Source of the DNA: Brevibacillus panacihumi W25
GTDB taxonomy: Bacteria; Bacillota; Bacilli; Brevibacillales; Brevibacillaceae
Length of the DNA stretch: 64,000 bases
Direction of reading: 5' to 3'
Assembly (NCBI RefSeq): GCF_000503775.1
Contig: NZ_KI629785.1
Coordinates: 1,115,501-1,179,500, forward strand
Shown here in pieces: positions 26,289 to 36,087 of the stretch. The notes beneath the pieces were generated by a model that was not told the origin of the DNA, ran no database searches, and worked only from the letters and a program-made list of their open reading frames with translations. Position numbers and translations under genes: made by a program. Position 1 is the stretch's first letter, and the number at the start of each line of letters is the position of its first letter.

Positions 26289-27344
26289 TTATCTGCCGCT
26301 CTTCATTTCTGTCCAATAGCGGTCATACTCTTGCAGGGTATCCCCTACATCGACCAGCCACTCTGCCCGAGCAATGTCTTTCGGGTCGAGGAAGATCATT
26401 TTGTTGGAGCGGTACTCTTCGCTGTGCAGAGGATACGCCTGCTCATTCGGGTTGCTGTATCCGATGGATTCGTAGTTCTTCACGCTTACCTCTGGGTCCA
26501 TCAGGTAGTTGATGAATTTCTCAGCCAAATCCTTATGCTTGGCTCCTTTGGGAATCGCCATGGTATCCGCCCAGATGGTTGCCCCTTCTTTCGGAATGAC
26601 GTAGTCCACATTCGGATTCTCGGCTTGGATAAACGCAGCGTCGCCAGACCAGACAGAGCCGATCCACGCTTCTTCCGCAATCATCTTCTGCTTGATGTTG
26701 TCGGTGTCAAACGCGATGACATTTGGCAACAAGGTCTTCATATCGGCAAATGCCTTTTCCAGTTCGCCCTTGTCAGTCGAGCTGTTGGAGAAACCGTTTT
26801 TGATCAGGGCCATTCCCATGACCTCACGCGGGTCATTCAGGAGAATGACACGGCCCTTGTACGCTTCGTTCCACAAATCATTCCAGCTTGTCGGCTGTTC
26901 TTTGACATAATTCTTGTTGTACGCGATCCCGGTAATCCCCCATGTGTAGATGATGGAGTGCTTGCTGCCAGGGTCAAACGGCGGCGTCTGGAAGGAGGAG
27001 ACGATGTTTTTCAGGTTTGGAATGTTCTCTTTGTTAATTTCCTCCAGAAGACCAAGTTCAATCATCGTCGCTACCATGTAGTCGGATGGCTGGATCAGGT
27101 CGTAGCCCGATGCGCCCGCCTGGATTTTGGCCAGCATCTCTTCGTTGCTGCCGTAGACGTCGTAGTTTACCTTGACGTTGAATTTTTGCTCGAAGTCGGC
27201 AATGACTTCGGGATCGAAGTTGTCAGCCCAGCTGTAGATATTGAGCACTTGGGCTTCCTGCTCCGAAGACGAGGAACAGCCTACGGCCGTAAAAGCGAGT
27301 GCGGCGGTCAAAGCGCCGATCAAAAGTGATTTGAAGCGTTTCAA
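26289..27344 (-). CDS. potD: Spermidine/putrescine ABC transporter, substrate-binding lipoprotein
   Basis: 351 residues. A lipoprotein signal with lipobox TAVGC near residue 20-23 is followed by the polyamine-binding fold: LNIYSWADNFDPEVIADFEQKF, YDLIQPSDYMV, YTWGITGIAYN, EEAWIGSVWSGDAAF and YVIPKEGATIWADTMAIPKGA. It delivers spermidine or putrescine to the PotBC pore. Last gene of the operon, 17 bp after potC. Confidence 0.94.
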   Translation of the reverse strand: MKRFKSLLIGALTAALAFTAVGCSSSSEQEAQVLNIYSWADNFDPEVIADFEQKFNVKVNYDVYGSNEEMLAKIQAGASGYDLIQPSDYMVATMIELGLLEEINKENIPNLKNIVSSFQTPPFDPGSKHSIIYTWGITGIAYNKNYVKEQPTSWNDLWNEAYKGRVILLNDPREVMGMALIKNGFSNSSTDKGELEKAFADMKTLLPNVIAFDTDNIKQKMIAEEAWIGSVWSGDAAFIQAENPNVDYVIPKEGATIWADTMAIPKGAKHKDLAEKFINYLMDPEVSVKNYESIGYSNPNEQAYPLHSEEYRSNKMIFLDPKDIARAEWLVDVGDTLQEYDRYWTEMKSGR

Positions 27345-27361
27345 TGCAGATCATCCTCCTA

Positions 27362-28150
27362 TCAATATGGGATCGTCTTAGAGTCCTTGCGTCTGAAGAG
27401 CTCAGCTACGATCACCAGAAGTACGGTACTTGTGATTAACAATGTAGATAAAGCATTTACCTCTGGAGAAACTCCCCGTTTCACCAGCCCGTAAATATAC
27501 AGCGGCAAGGTAGTCGAGTTCGGCCCCGCCACGAAAAACGAGATAATGAAGTCGTCCAGCGACAAGGTGAAGGACATCAAAAATCCTGCGACAATCCCGG
27601 GCATAATCAATGGCAATATCACGTAGCGAAGCGTCTGCCACGGAGTCGCGCCCAGATCCTGCGACGCTTCCTCCAGATCCTTGCCCATATCTGCGAGACG
27701 AGCGGAAATGATGACCATCACAAACGGAATACTGAAGGTCGTATGCGCCATGATCAGTGTCGCCTTGCCCAAATCAACCTGGAACTGGCTAAACAGGATG
27801 AGCAGCGCCAAGCCGAGCATGATCTCGGGAATCACAATCGGCAGATAGATCAGGCCGTTGATGATATTTTGCCAGCGCAGCGAATAATGCTTGATCGCCA
27901 AGGATGCGGCAGTGCCGAGAACCGTAGCCAGCACGCTGCTGATGAGGCCGATCGACAGGCTGTTCGTCAGCGCCTGCATCACCTGCCTGTTCTCGAACAA
28001 GGAGATGTACCACTTCCAGGTAAAACCGCTCCATACCGCATTGATCCGCGATTCATTAAACGAGTAGAGAATCAGGACCGCAATCGGCAGGTAGAGGAAG
28101 ACAAGCATCAGCCAGGAAAATCCTGACAACGCCTTGGAGCGCTTTTTCAT
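27362..28150 (-). CDS. potC: Spermidine/putrescine ABC transporter permease
   Basis: 262 residues, six membrane helices. The ABC-permease EAA loop reads EEASQDLGATPWQTLRYVILPLIMPG. Its ATG overlaps the potB stop by four bases (ATGA), so the two are translationally coupled. It forms the pore with PotB. Confidence 0.94.
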   Translation of the reverse strand: MKKRSKALSGFSWLMLVFLYLPIAVLILYSFNESRINAVWSGFTWKWYISLFENRQVMQALTNSLSIGLISSVLATVLGTAASLAIKHYSLRWQNIINGLIYLPIVIPEIMLGLALLILFSQFQVDLGKATLIMAHTTFSIPFVMVIISARLADMGKDLEEASQDLGATPWQTLRYVILPLIMPGIVAGFLMSFTLSLDDFIISFFVAGPNSTTLPLYIYGLVKRGVSPEVNALSTLLITSTVLLVIVAELFRRKDSKTIPY

Positions 28151-29001
28151 GCTGATCCCTCCTTCGCACCGCCGGCTTGCGTAGCCTTGAAGTAGAGCAG
28201 AATCAGCAGCAAGGACAACAGCATCAGCACGATGGACAACGCAGATCCGAACGGCCAGTCACGCGCCGAGAGGAACTGGTTCTGGATGACGTTGCCGATC
28301 AGGGCCGACTTCGCTCCCCCCATCACATCCGGAACGACGAACATCCCGATCGAGGAGACGAAGACCAGGATCGAACCCGTCACGACGCCCGTCTTGGTCA
28401 TCGGCAGGGTCACATGCCAAAATGCCTTCCATGGCGTCGCGCCCAGATCATAGGCCGCCTCCAGCTTGCGGTAATCCATCTGCTCCAGTGATACGTAGAT
28501 CGGCAGAACCATGAACGGCAGGAGCGTGTAGACCATCCCGACGAGCACGGAGCCGGAATTGTACAGAAGCGTCAGCGGCTCGTCGATCAAGCCAAGTGAC
28601 TGCAAAATGGTATTGACGACCCCTTGCGAGCGCAAAATGATGACCCATGCGTAGGAACGAACCAGGAAGTTGATCCAAAAAGGAATCATGACCAATAGCA
28701 GCCAAATTTGCTGCTTGGACTTCTCCAGCCTGGAAATGTAATAGGCCAGCGGATAGCCGCACAGGATGGAAAATACCGTCGTCAATACGGCGACAACCAA
28801 TGTATCCCAAAAAATCAGACCGTATAAAGGATCAAAGATGCGTATGTAGTTGTCGATGTTAAATTGATAGACAACTTGCCCGTACGTGCCTCGCTCCATG
28901 AAAGATAAGGCCAGCATCAGGATCATTGGCAAGACGAAGAGCGCCCCCATCCACACAAGTGTCGGCAGCGCAAGGAGTTTGATTCGCTTTGTCTTCAACA
29001 A
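28147..29001 (-). CDS. potB: Spermidine/putrescine ABC transporter permease
   Basis: 284 residues with six membrane helices and the EAA loop LEAAYDLGATPWKAFWHVTLPM. The start is a TTG at 29001 overlapping the last seven bases of potA, with GAGGTGG seven bases upstream. A rare start in an overlapping position fits coupled translation. Confidence 0.94.
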   Translation of the reverse strand: MLKTKRIKLLALPTLVWMGALFVLPMILMLALSFMERGTYGQVVYQFNIDNYIRIFDPLYGLIFWDTLVVAVLTTVFSILCGYPLAYYISRLEKSKQQIWLLLVMIPFWINFLVRSYAWVIILRSQGVVNTILQSLGLIDEPLTLLYNSGSVLVGMVYTLLPFMVLPIYVSLEQMDYRKLEAAYDLGATPWKAFWHVTLPMTKTGVVTGSILVFVSSIGMFVVPDVMGGAKSALIGNVIQNQFLSARDWPFGSALSIVLMLLSLLLILLYFKATQAGGAKEGSA

Positions 29002-29981
29002 GAAAGCACCACCTCGTCCGTCTGTGACCAGCCAATCGCCACTTGATGATCCACCTGCCAGTCATAGCCTTCGTTGGCGTATTGATGGGCCAAGACGCTC
29101 ATTTCTGTTCCATCCAAGCGAATATAAATCTTTCGCAGATTTCCAAGAAATACGACGTCCGTGATCCGTCCCGTCTTCTTGTGCTTCTCTGATTCCACAT
29201 CTCTTGGATACAGCTTCAATTTTTCAGGTCTGACCGCTGTGCAAGTCCCATCCTCCTGGAAGATGTTGTTCTCGCCGATAAACGTGGCGACGAACATCGT
29301 TTGCGGTCGGTTGTAGATTTCGGCAGGGGACGCGATTTGTTCGATCCGGCCTTTGTTCATCACAGCGATCCGATCTGACATCGCCATCGCCTCTTCCTGG
29401 TCATGCGTCACATAGATGAACGTGATGCCCAGGTTTTTTTGCAGATTTTTCAATTCCAATTGCAGGCTTTTGCGCAGTTGATAGTCAAGCGCTCCCAGCG
29501 GCTCGTCCAGCAGCAACACTTTGGGGTTGTTGATGATGGCTCTGGCGATCGCAACCCGCTGCTGCTGGCCTCCGGAAAGCTGCTTGGGAGTGCGCTTTCT
29601 CAGCTCGCTCAACTGCACGTATTGCAACACCTCTTCCAGCCTCTGCTGCTGCTCGGCTCCGTTCACCTTTTTCATCTTCAGGCCAAACAAAATGTTTTGC
29701 TCGACCGTCATGTGAGGAAACAGCGCATACTGCTGGAACACCATGTTCATATCCCGCTTGTAAGGAGGAACCTGGGAGAGCGGCTTGCCATCGAGGGAGA
29801 TCTCGCCGGACGTCGGCTCTTCAAAGCCCGCAATCATACGAAGCAACGTGGTTTTGCCGCAACCACTGGGACCCAGCAATGTCAAAAACTCCCCTTCTTC
29901 TATAGAAAGAGAAAAAGGGGGGACTACGACAGAGCCGGCAAATTGTTTTTCAATGGTATCCAATTGTATGATTGTTTTCAT
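28995..29981 (-). CDS. potA: Spermidine/putrescine ABC transporter ATPase
   Basis: 328 residues. Walker A GPSGCGKTT, Q-loop MVFQQYALFPH, signature LSGGQQQRVAIARA, Walker B VLLLDEPLGALD and switch VTHDQEEA are all intact. A C-terminal TOBE-like domain follows (FLGNLRKIYIRLDGTEMSV). It drives PotBC and heads the operon potABCD. About 170 bp of non-coding DNA separates it from the collar-protein genes and should hold its promoter. Confidence 0.94.
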   Translation of the reverse strand: MKTIIQLDTIEKQFAGSVVVPPFSLSIEEGEFLTLLGPSGCGKTTLLRMIAGFEEPTSGEISLDGKPLSQVPPYKRDMNMVFQQYALFPHMTVEQNILFGLKMKKVNGAEQQQRLEEVLQYVQLSELRKRTPKQLSGGQQQRVAIARAIINNPKVLLLDEPLGALDYQLRKSLQLELKNLQKNLGITFIYVTHDQEEAMAMSDRIAVMNKGRIEQIASPAEIYNRPQTMFVATFIGENNIFQEDGTCTAVRPEKLKLYPRDVESEKHKKTGRITDVVFLGNLRKIYIRLDGTEMSVLAHQYANEGYDWQVDHQVAIGWSQTDEVVLSC

Positions 29982-30106
29982 CTTGTCATCTCACCATATG
30001 TAGAAATACTCATGCCAATCTAGGTAAATATATCGTGTATGATTCGTTTTGTAAACAGTTTCAAGGCAGGAATGCAATTTTTCCTTCGATTATTTTCCAA
30101 AAAAAG

Positions 30107-30132
30107 ACACCGAATGTCGCCGCATCCGGTGT
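30107..30132 (-). terminator. Terminator of the collar-protein genes
   Basis: acaccg (30107-30112) pairs with cggtgt (30127-30132); seven T follow on the minus strand. Confidence 0.75.
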
Positions 30133-30151
30133 TGATCCCTTTTGCAATTCC

Positions 30152-30676
30152 CTACCCTTTGGAAGGGTATTCGCCATACAGACAAATGATATAGTGGACT
30201 CCCAGATAGGGCTGCATATTGTTGTGAGGCTGATCATTCCCCGCTACACCAATCGCCAATGGGCTCATGGTTGTCCCGTCTGCAGATGGGGCATACGCAG
30301 GAATACCTCCCCGGATGTTCGTTGTATTTGCCCAGATCGCTTGGGTAGGATCGGCTGCATTCGCCGCCTGGATCACCCGCGGGGTATGTGTGTGTGCAGG
30401 GATTTCCGATGTCCGAAGAGCAACCGAGCTTGTCCCCGTTGTCTGACCGTTCACCCGCGGTGTCAGACCGGGCCCGTGACCGAAGTGCATCGGTGCTTTC
30501 CCCCGCAAATCAGGCAGGCAAAATGTCGATTTGCAGTCTCCGCCATACCTACATCCCAAAATACTGTATAGAGCCGTATTTCTACTGATTTGCAGCTCTT
30601 GTCCTTCGCAAAATGCCCAATCCTTCGGTGGATATTGTCCAGCAAATATTCGGATTTCTCCTACAAACCCATCCAT
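30152..30676 (-). CDS. Phage-collar-domain (MdpB-like) protein 3
   Basis: 174 residues. It starts MDGFVGEIRIFAGQYPPKDWAFCEGQELQISRNTALYSILG and continues YGGD..STFCLPDLRGKAPMHFGHGPG, the phage tail collar domain also found in microcystin-dependent-protein homologues. After that are AHTHTP, a variable Ala/Thr-rich stretch, and the closing NDQPHNNMQPYLGVHYIICLYGEYP. No signal peptide. Third of three tandem paralogues, 18 bp behind the second. In this group the domain is linked to carbohydrate-binding surface fibres, but the role outside phages is not established. Confidence 0.85.
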   Translation of the reverse strand: MDGFVGEIRIFAGQYPPKDWAFCEGQELQISRNTALYSILGCRYGGDCKSTFCLPDLRGKAPMHFGHGPGLTPRVNGQTTGTSSVALRTSEIPAHTHTPRVIQAANAADPTQAIWANTTNIRGGIPAYAPSADGTTMSPLAIGVAGNDQPHNNMQPYLGVHYIICLYGEYPSKG

Positions 30677-30694
30677 GTCCCAAAACCTCCTTTA

Positions 30695-31195
30695 TCATGA
30701 ATCCCGTGGGGGAAATACCCCTTGTATGCAAATGCAATAATTGAGCACCGTGTAAGGCTGCATGTTCGGGTGGGCTTGTCCCTGTCCACTCGTTGTCAAG
30801 GCTTGTCCATGCATGACGCTATTCGCACTGGAATGGTAGAGTTTTGTCGCCTCGTTGTTCGCCCATCGTTTCTTGTCAGCAATCTGCTCAGTCGCCGGCG
30901 CGTTCGTACCGAAAGCCTGATGCTGATGGGCCGGCATTTCCTGATTTGTCAGGACATGGCTTTCTTCTCCTCCCGTATATCCTGCTCGGATGCCCGCCCC
31001 TGCGTGAATGGGTACACGCCCGCGCAGATCCGGCAGACAAAAATGGATTTTCCCATCTCCTCCATAGGTCGTTCCCAGTAAAGAATAGAGCGGTTGATTC
31101 GTTATAATCGCCAATTGTTGTCCATCACAAAAAGCCCAGCCTGGCGGGGGATAATCACCCGCGAACAGACGAATTTCACCTAGAAATGGCATCAT
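30695..31195 (-). CDS. Phage-collar-domain (MdpB-like) protein 2
   Basis: 166 residues with the same plan: MMPFLGEIRLFAGDYPPPGWAFCDGQQL, YGGDGKIHFCLPDLRGRVPIHAG, QEMPAHQHQAFG and HPNMQPYTVLNYCICIQGVFPPRDS. GGGAGG lies ahead of the start. The variable middle segment differs from the neighbours, as if the three had separate binding or assembly partners. Second of three genes in a probable operon. Confidence 0.85.
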   Translation of the reverse strand: MMPFLGEIRLFAGDYPPPGWAFCDGQQLAIITNQPLYSLLGTTYGGDGKIHFCLPDLRGRVPIHAGAGIRAGYTGGEESHVLTNQEMPAHQHQAFGTNAPATEQIADKKRWANNEATKLYHSSANSVMHGQALTTSGQGQAHPNMQPYTVLNYCICIQGVFPPRDS

Positions 31196-31225
31196 GACAT
31201 TTCCTCCCTTTTTCGTGGTTGTTCT

Positions 31226-31747
31226 TTAGCTTTTCGGTGGATACAAACCCGTGACCGCGATAATAAAAGTAATGGCAAGCGACGGCATCATATTGTCATG
31301 CGGCTGATTCCCGCCCACATTCGACAGACTGTTTGCATCCATCAACGCTGAGGGAGCTTCAGCCGCTGTGGAAAAAACTTTTGCACTTTGCGCCCATACT
31401 TGATTTAGCGGTGTATCTGAATCCCCCTGAAGCTGGGAGGCATGGACGTTATGCGTATGGGCAGGGAGCTGGGGCAAGGAGAGCGTGACTGTCTCTGATC
31501 CTGCTTTTGCACCAAGATCGTATTTCGTGCCTGTCATGGGATTCGTCCCCCGATGCACAGGAAGTCTTCCCCGCAAGTCAGGCAAAGCAAAGGTCGACTG
31601 CCCATCTCCTCCATACGTAGTGCCAATCAAGGCAAACAAGACTTCGTACTCGGCTATGGGCAATTCTTGTCCGTTGCACAAGGCCCACCCTGCCGGGGCA
31701 TATTCTCCTCCGAACATCCTGATTTCTCCAACATAGTAATCTTCCAT
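31226..31747 (-). CDS. Phage-collar-domain (MdpB-like) protein 1
   Basis: 173 residues from ATG 31747, chosen because GGAGG lies nine bases upstream; in-frame starts exist at 31753 and 31828. It carries YYVGEIRMFGGEYAPAGWALCNGQELPI, YGGDGQSTFALPDLRGRLPVHRG, LPAHTHNVHASQL and GGNQPHDNMMPSLAITFIIAVTGLYPP. First gene of the three. It lies 78 bp downstream of the giant surface protein but is separated from it by a terminator. Confidence 0.85.
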   Translation of the reverse strand: MEDYYVGEIRMFGGEYAPAGWALCNGQELPIAEYEVLFALIGTTYGGDGQSTFALPDLRGRLPVHRGTNPMTGTKYDLGAKAGSETVTLSLPQLPAHTHNVHASQLQGDSDTPLNQVWAQSAKVFSTAAEAPSALMDANSLSNVGGNQPHDNMMPSLAITFIIAVTGLYPPKS

Positions 31748-31787
31748 CGTCATTCTCCTCCATCGCAGCATCTGTTTGTTTGAAAAA

Positions 31788-31812
31788 GTGCCGGCCAGGA
31801 GTTGACCGGCAC
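31788..31812 (-). terminator. Terminator between the surface protein and collar genes
   Basis: gtgccgg (31788-31794) and ccggcac (31806-31812), with five T then C on the minus strand. Confidence 0.75.
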
Positions 31813-31824
31813 CTTCTTTCCAGA

Positions 31825-34800
31825 TCATCGAACGACAATCCGCACCTGCGTTTCAAATCCTTCATAACGAACTGTCAGAATGGTTTCGCCTGTTTTCAGC
31901 GCCTTTACCTTGCCAGCCTTGACCGTGGCAATGCTTGTATCCTCAATCTCCCAGTCCCAGTCGTCAGATACAATCTCGTCATATCCCTTTTCATACTCTG
32001 CATACAGACGAAGCTGTCGGGATTCCCCTTCCTCCAAATTCAGAAAGAGCGGGGACAGCCTGATCTCCCGGATCTCCTTTTCCTCCATGACCAGGACGCG
32101 CACGGTAACACTCTGTCCGCTGTAACGAGCCGTAATGGTTGCTTTTCCTGGTTCTCCTGCGGTGATTTCCCCCTCATCGGTGACACGGGCTACATCCGGG
32201 TCGCTTGATGTCCAGGCGGCCAGATCGGTCAATTCAGGATCGGTGCCGTTTTTCGTCGTGCCATACAAACGGAGCTGCTTTTCGCCACCCGTCTCCAGAA
32301 TCACATTCCTGCCTGCATCGATGCTGAGCGAACGAATCGATTCTCTGGATATGGTGACAGGGATGGTTAACTCTTCTCCCAGATAGCTGACGGTAATCCA
32401 ATCTTCGCCTTCTTCTTTGCCCGTCTTGATGCGTCCGTTTTCGAATGTGACGAGACCATTCTCGGAATGAAAGCGGGTCTCGGGATCCCGATTAATCTTT
32501 GTGCGAATGCCATCATTCCGATAATAGATGCTGACGCTGGTCGTAATTCCAGGATAGAGCCAAAGCGCAGAATCCGATGCCACCAGCGTGCCTTCCCTGT
32601 CATTCTTTTTGCGGACGGTAATCGCTGCCGTATCCGTTTTTTTGCCGTCTGCGGTCGTGACGGTGATGGTAGCCTCTCCTGCTTTATGGGAGGTTACCAC
32701 TCCGTCTTCATCCACACTTGCCACCTTGGGATGGCTGCTCGACCAGATCACGGCCTGGTTGGTAGCGTCGTTCGGCTGCACGGTGGCCTTCAGCTTTTGG
32801 GTTTCCCCCACCAGCAGCTTGAGAGAATCCTGATCCAGCTTTACGCCTGTTACGGGAACTTCCTCTACTGCTTTTTTCACTGTTACTTTCGCAGAGGCGT
32901 TTTTTTGGCCCTCCATGGTGGTTGCCATGATGACGGCATCGCCCGGATTTTTGGCTGTTACCACACCTCTGCCATTCACCTCAGCCACATGAGGATCGCT
33001 GCTCGACCAGATCACGGCCTTGTTCGTCGCGTGACTGGGGAAAACAGTCGCAATCAAGGTTCTGCCCTCGCCTTCGAAGAGGGTAAGGCGGTCTTCATCC
33101 AGCGAGATTCCCGTCACAGGCACCCATGGCGTTGGATCAGAGACGCGCAGCACAATGCTCTTTTCCAGGGAAGTGACGTTGCCCGCCTCATCACGCAGTT
33201 CCAGCAGGACTTTTTTCGGGCCATTTCCGTTGGGCAGTGTCCAGGAAACCGAGCGACTGTATGCTTGCCAGTTGCTCCATGTGCTGTTCTCATTCGCGAT
33301 GCGCATTTCGATCTGTCCGAGATTGTCCGTTGCGCTGATGGACAGATTCACCCGTGGGGAACTGGTCGTCCCAGCTCCGTTGTTAATCGCAAAGCTTCCG
33401 CTTGGGGGAGCTGTATCTAGAATGATGCTTTGGGTGTAGACTTGGCTTTCGTTCCCTGCCTGGTAGCGAAATTTGATCGAAACGGATTTTGTACCATCTA
33501 TGCCTGGCAGTTGCAAATGTTTCGTCGAGGAGAATGGTTCAAAAGTGCTCCATGCTCCATCTGTGTTGTATGACATTTGCAAGCCGTCAGCAGAACCGTT
33601 TGCCCTGATTTGCAACGTGACGTCCCGTGATGCTGTAAACAGGGAACCATTGTTGATGGTAAATCCGCCGACAGGTGTAGATTTGATGATCGAAAATTGA
33701 ACGGTTGTGACATTTCCGGCTTCATCGGTCACCACCAGCTTGTATTCCCCTTCGAGCGAGACAGTATGGCCGTTGGGAATTCTCTGTCCGTTCAGCGTTG
33801 CACTTCCTTCTGAAAAAAAGATCGTCCTGTCGGTGTTGTACACTGCTTGATTCGTCACACCACTTACGATAGGGGGCGTTGTATCCAGGATGATACTGGC
33901 TGTCTTGGTCGCCTGGTGTCCCAGTACATCCACCAGCTTGACGTATACGGTTTTTACTCCGTCGCCGCTGCTGAGATTCCAGGTCTTTGTGCCAACATAT
34001 GGTTCTTCTGCTGTGAAACCCGATGGTTCATTGGCAAAAGACATCCTCATGCTCGTCAAATCTGTTGCGGTAATGGTTACATGTACTTGGGACTGATTGG
34101 TAAAAGCCGCTCCGCCATTTATCTGAACTGCCGCCTCAGGAGGTGATTTGTCCACGATAAACTGCAGGGCGTTCGTATTGCCCGCGGAATCGGTCACGAT
34201 TAAGTCATACTGGCCTTCTTGGGTAATGGTATGGCCACTGTTAATCAGGACACTGTTTAAGGTTGCCGAAGCCCCGTTCGAATCTGAGAAGGTTACGGTT
34301 ACATCGTTCTTGTATGCTCCTCCCATTGAGACGCCAGAAATCACAGGAGCTATGGTATCAAGAATAATGGTTGCGGATTGTTTGGCTGTCTCATTGCCTG
34401 CTGCATCGCGGAACACCGCGTACACGTTTTTGGTCCCGTCTCCAGGGGTCAATTGCCAATGAATGGGACTTAGCAGATCGTACCACGTCGTAAAAGGGCC
34501 GTCTTCCTGATTGGAAACACTTACCTGAACCGGGAGACTTGCTTCGCTCGTACCAATGTCCACATACAAGTCGACATCCCTTGATAAGGTATAGGCTGTT
34601 CCGTTATTGATGGTGAATGTTGTCACGTCAGGCGGAGTTTGATCCAAGTAGATGGTTCGCGAAACGACTTGCGATTCCAGCCCTGCGGAATCCCTCGCCT
34701 GTACATAAACCGTCTTTAGACCCTCGCCAGCGGAGAGGTTCCATTCATACTCAGGCGTATAGGGCATCCAGGCGGAAGTCCACTCATTTTCCACATTGGA

Positions 34801-35860
34801 GAGACGCATTTGAATGCTGTCTCCAGAATCTGGGTCTGTGATCAATGTCTTGATTGTTACCTTCTGACTGCTTGTCGATGCCGCGCCATCATTGATCAAG
34901 AACGACTCGATGATAGGAGGCTCATTCACATCCAGGACCTGAATGGTAAAAGACTTGGAAAAGGTCCCGCCTGATGATTTTGTGACGTGAATCAAAAATG
35001 TGTACAAGCTTTTGGTTTCATAGTCCAAGGGGCGTTTTGTCAACAGATCGTTTTCTTGAACGAAAAATGCTTCTGCATCCGTTCCGCTTAGGGTGAAAGT
35101 AAAGGTTTCATCTGGGTCGGGGTCAGTCGCGGTGAGGAGACCGATCTCCGTGCCAGCCAGGCTATTTTCGGGGACTGTGTGATTGGATAATTGGATGTCT
35201 GTAGGTGGTGAGTTGAAGGTTACTTCCAGGTAGGTTATCGTACTGTGGATTCTCTTCGAAGCTGTCATTAAAAAAGAAGAATGTCCGTGTTCCGTCGTCG
35301 CTAACCGTATTTCCCTCCAAGACAAAGGTAGCTTTCTTTCCGTTTGCCTCAAGTTTCGGTGTTACATAGCTCGTTACGTCTATCCGTTGCCTTCCTTCGG
35401 AGACTACCGGGTACCTGGGGGAAATCTGGCTGCCCTTTACAGGCAAGGCTCGGCTTTCATCCTCCGTCCAATCGTCATGATCTGAACCGAACAGATCCAA
35501 AAATGGAGGTGAGCCCTTGGGTTCAAGACCTCTGACGTTCAGACTGAGCATGACGGACTTGATCTTTGCGTCGGGGTTTTGAATCACATGCTCCTTGATC
35601 GGGTCCAGATTGAATCGGATTGCCCCTGTCATAATCCCGAAAGCTTTTTCGTAACCAATGAACATGACGTGATCCTGAGTGACTAGGGGTCCTGACTCCC
35701 CCTTTGGATGGCCAGCTAGGTCGTCCACAAACTTGTCCGCCTCTGGCCTGATTTTCAAAGTTTGCGGATCAGCAGCCATGGCGGATTGTGGAACCGTCGC
35801 TGCCGGAAATAAACTAAAAAACAAGACAAAAACGATCAGACGTGCAAGATGCCTTTTCAT
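31825..35860 (-). pseudogene. Giant secreted surface protein (cadherin, Ig-like, Big_2), frameshifted
   Basis: Two overlapping frames join into one protein of about 1,340 residues if one C is removed at 35233-35234. The first ends QYDN in the right frame, and the second resumes YLEVTFNSPPTDI. In order: a Sec signal peptide (KRHLARLIVFVLFFSLFPAATVPQ...AMAAD); a beta-sandwich of DNRLRE/CBM type with DVTSYV; a cadherin-like repeat (VPENSLAGTEIG...DVNEPP); about seven Ig-like repeats built on INNG...GDGxKxVYV...LDTTPP; then five Big_2-type repeats (VPVTGISLDEDRLTL, VIWSSSDPHVAEV). There is no sortase motif, SLH domain or C-terminal membrane helix, so the anchor is unknown. The rest of the frame is intact over 1,100 codons, so the lesion is either very recent or a sequencing error. 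Confidence 0.8.
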
Positions 35861-36023
35861 GTATCCTCCCCTCTCTCTTATAAAAATGGATTAGAAATAC
35901 AAGATCCTGGTTGATTATATATGCAACCCGGCACTCTTTTCTGTAATCCTCGTCACAATTGCAAAAAAGCGTGTCGGAAGTTTTCTGTAGATTCCTTCCA
36001 TAAAATGCCATAAAAAGACAAAG

Positions 36024-36057
36024 AGTCCCGTCAGCAGAATACTCTACTCTCGGGACT
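36024..36057 (-). terminator. Terminator of the ribose operon
   Basis: agtcccg (36024-36030) with cgggact (36051-36057), then CTTTGTCTTTTT on the minus strand, just after rbsB. Confidence 0.75.
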
Positions 36058-36087
36058 TTTTCCTTCTGTCTTTACCAGATTATTTGT

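Noticed and set aside
30152..31747. Prophage remnant
   Set aside because: Only collar-domain proteins are present. There is no integrase, capsid, tail, baseplate or lysis gene on either side, and the neighbours are housekeeping transporters.
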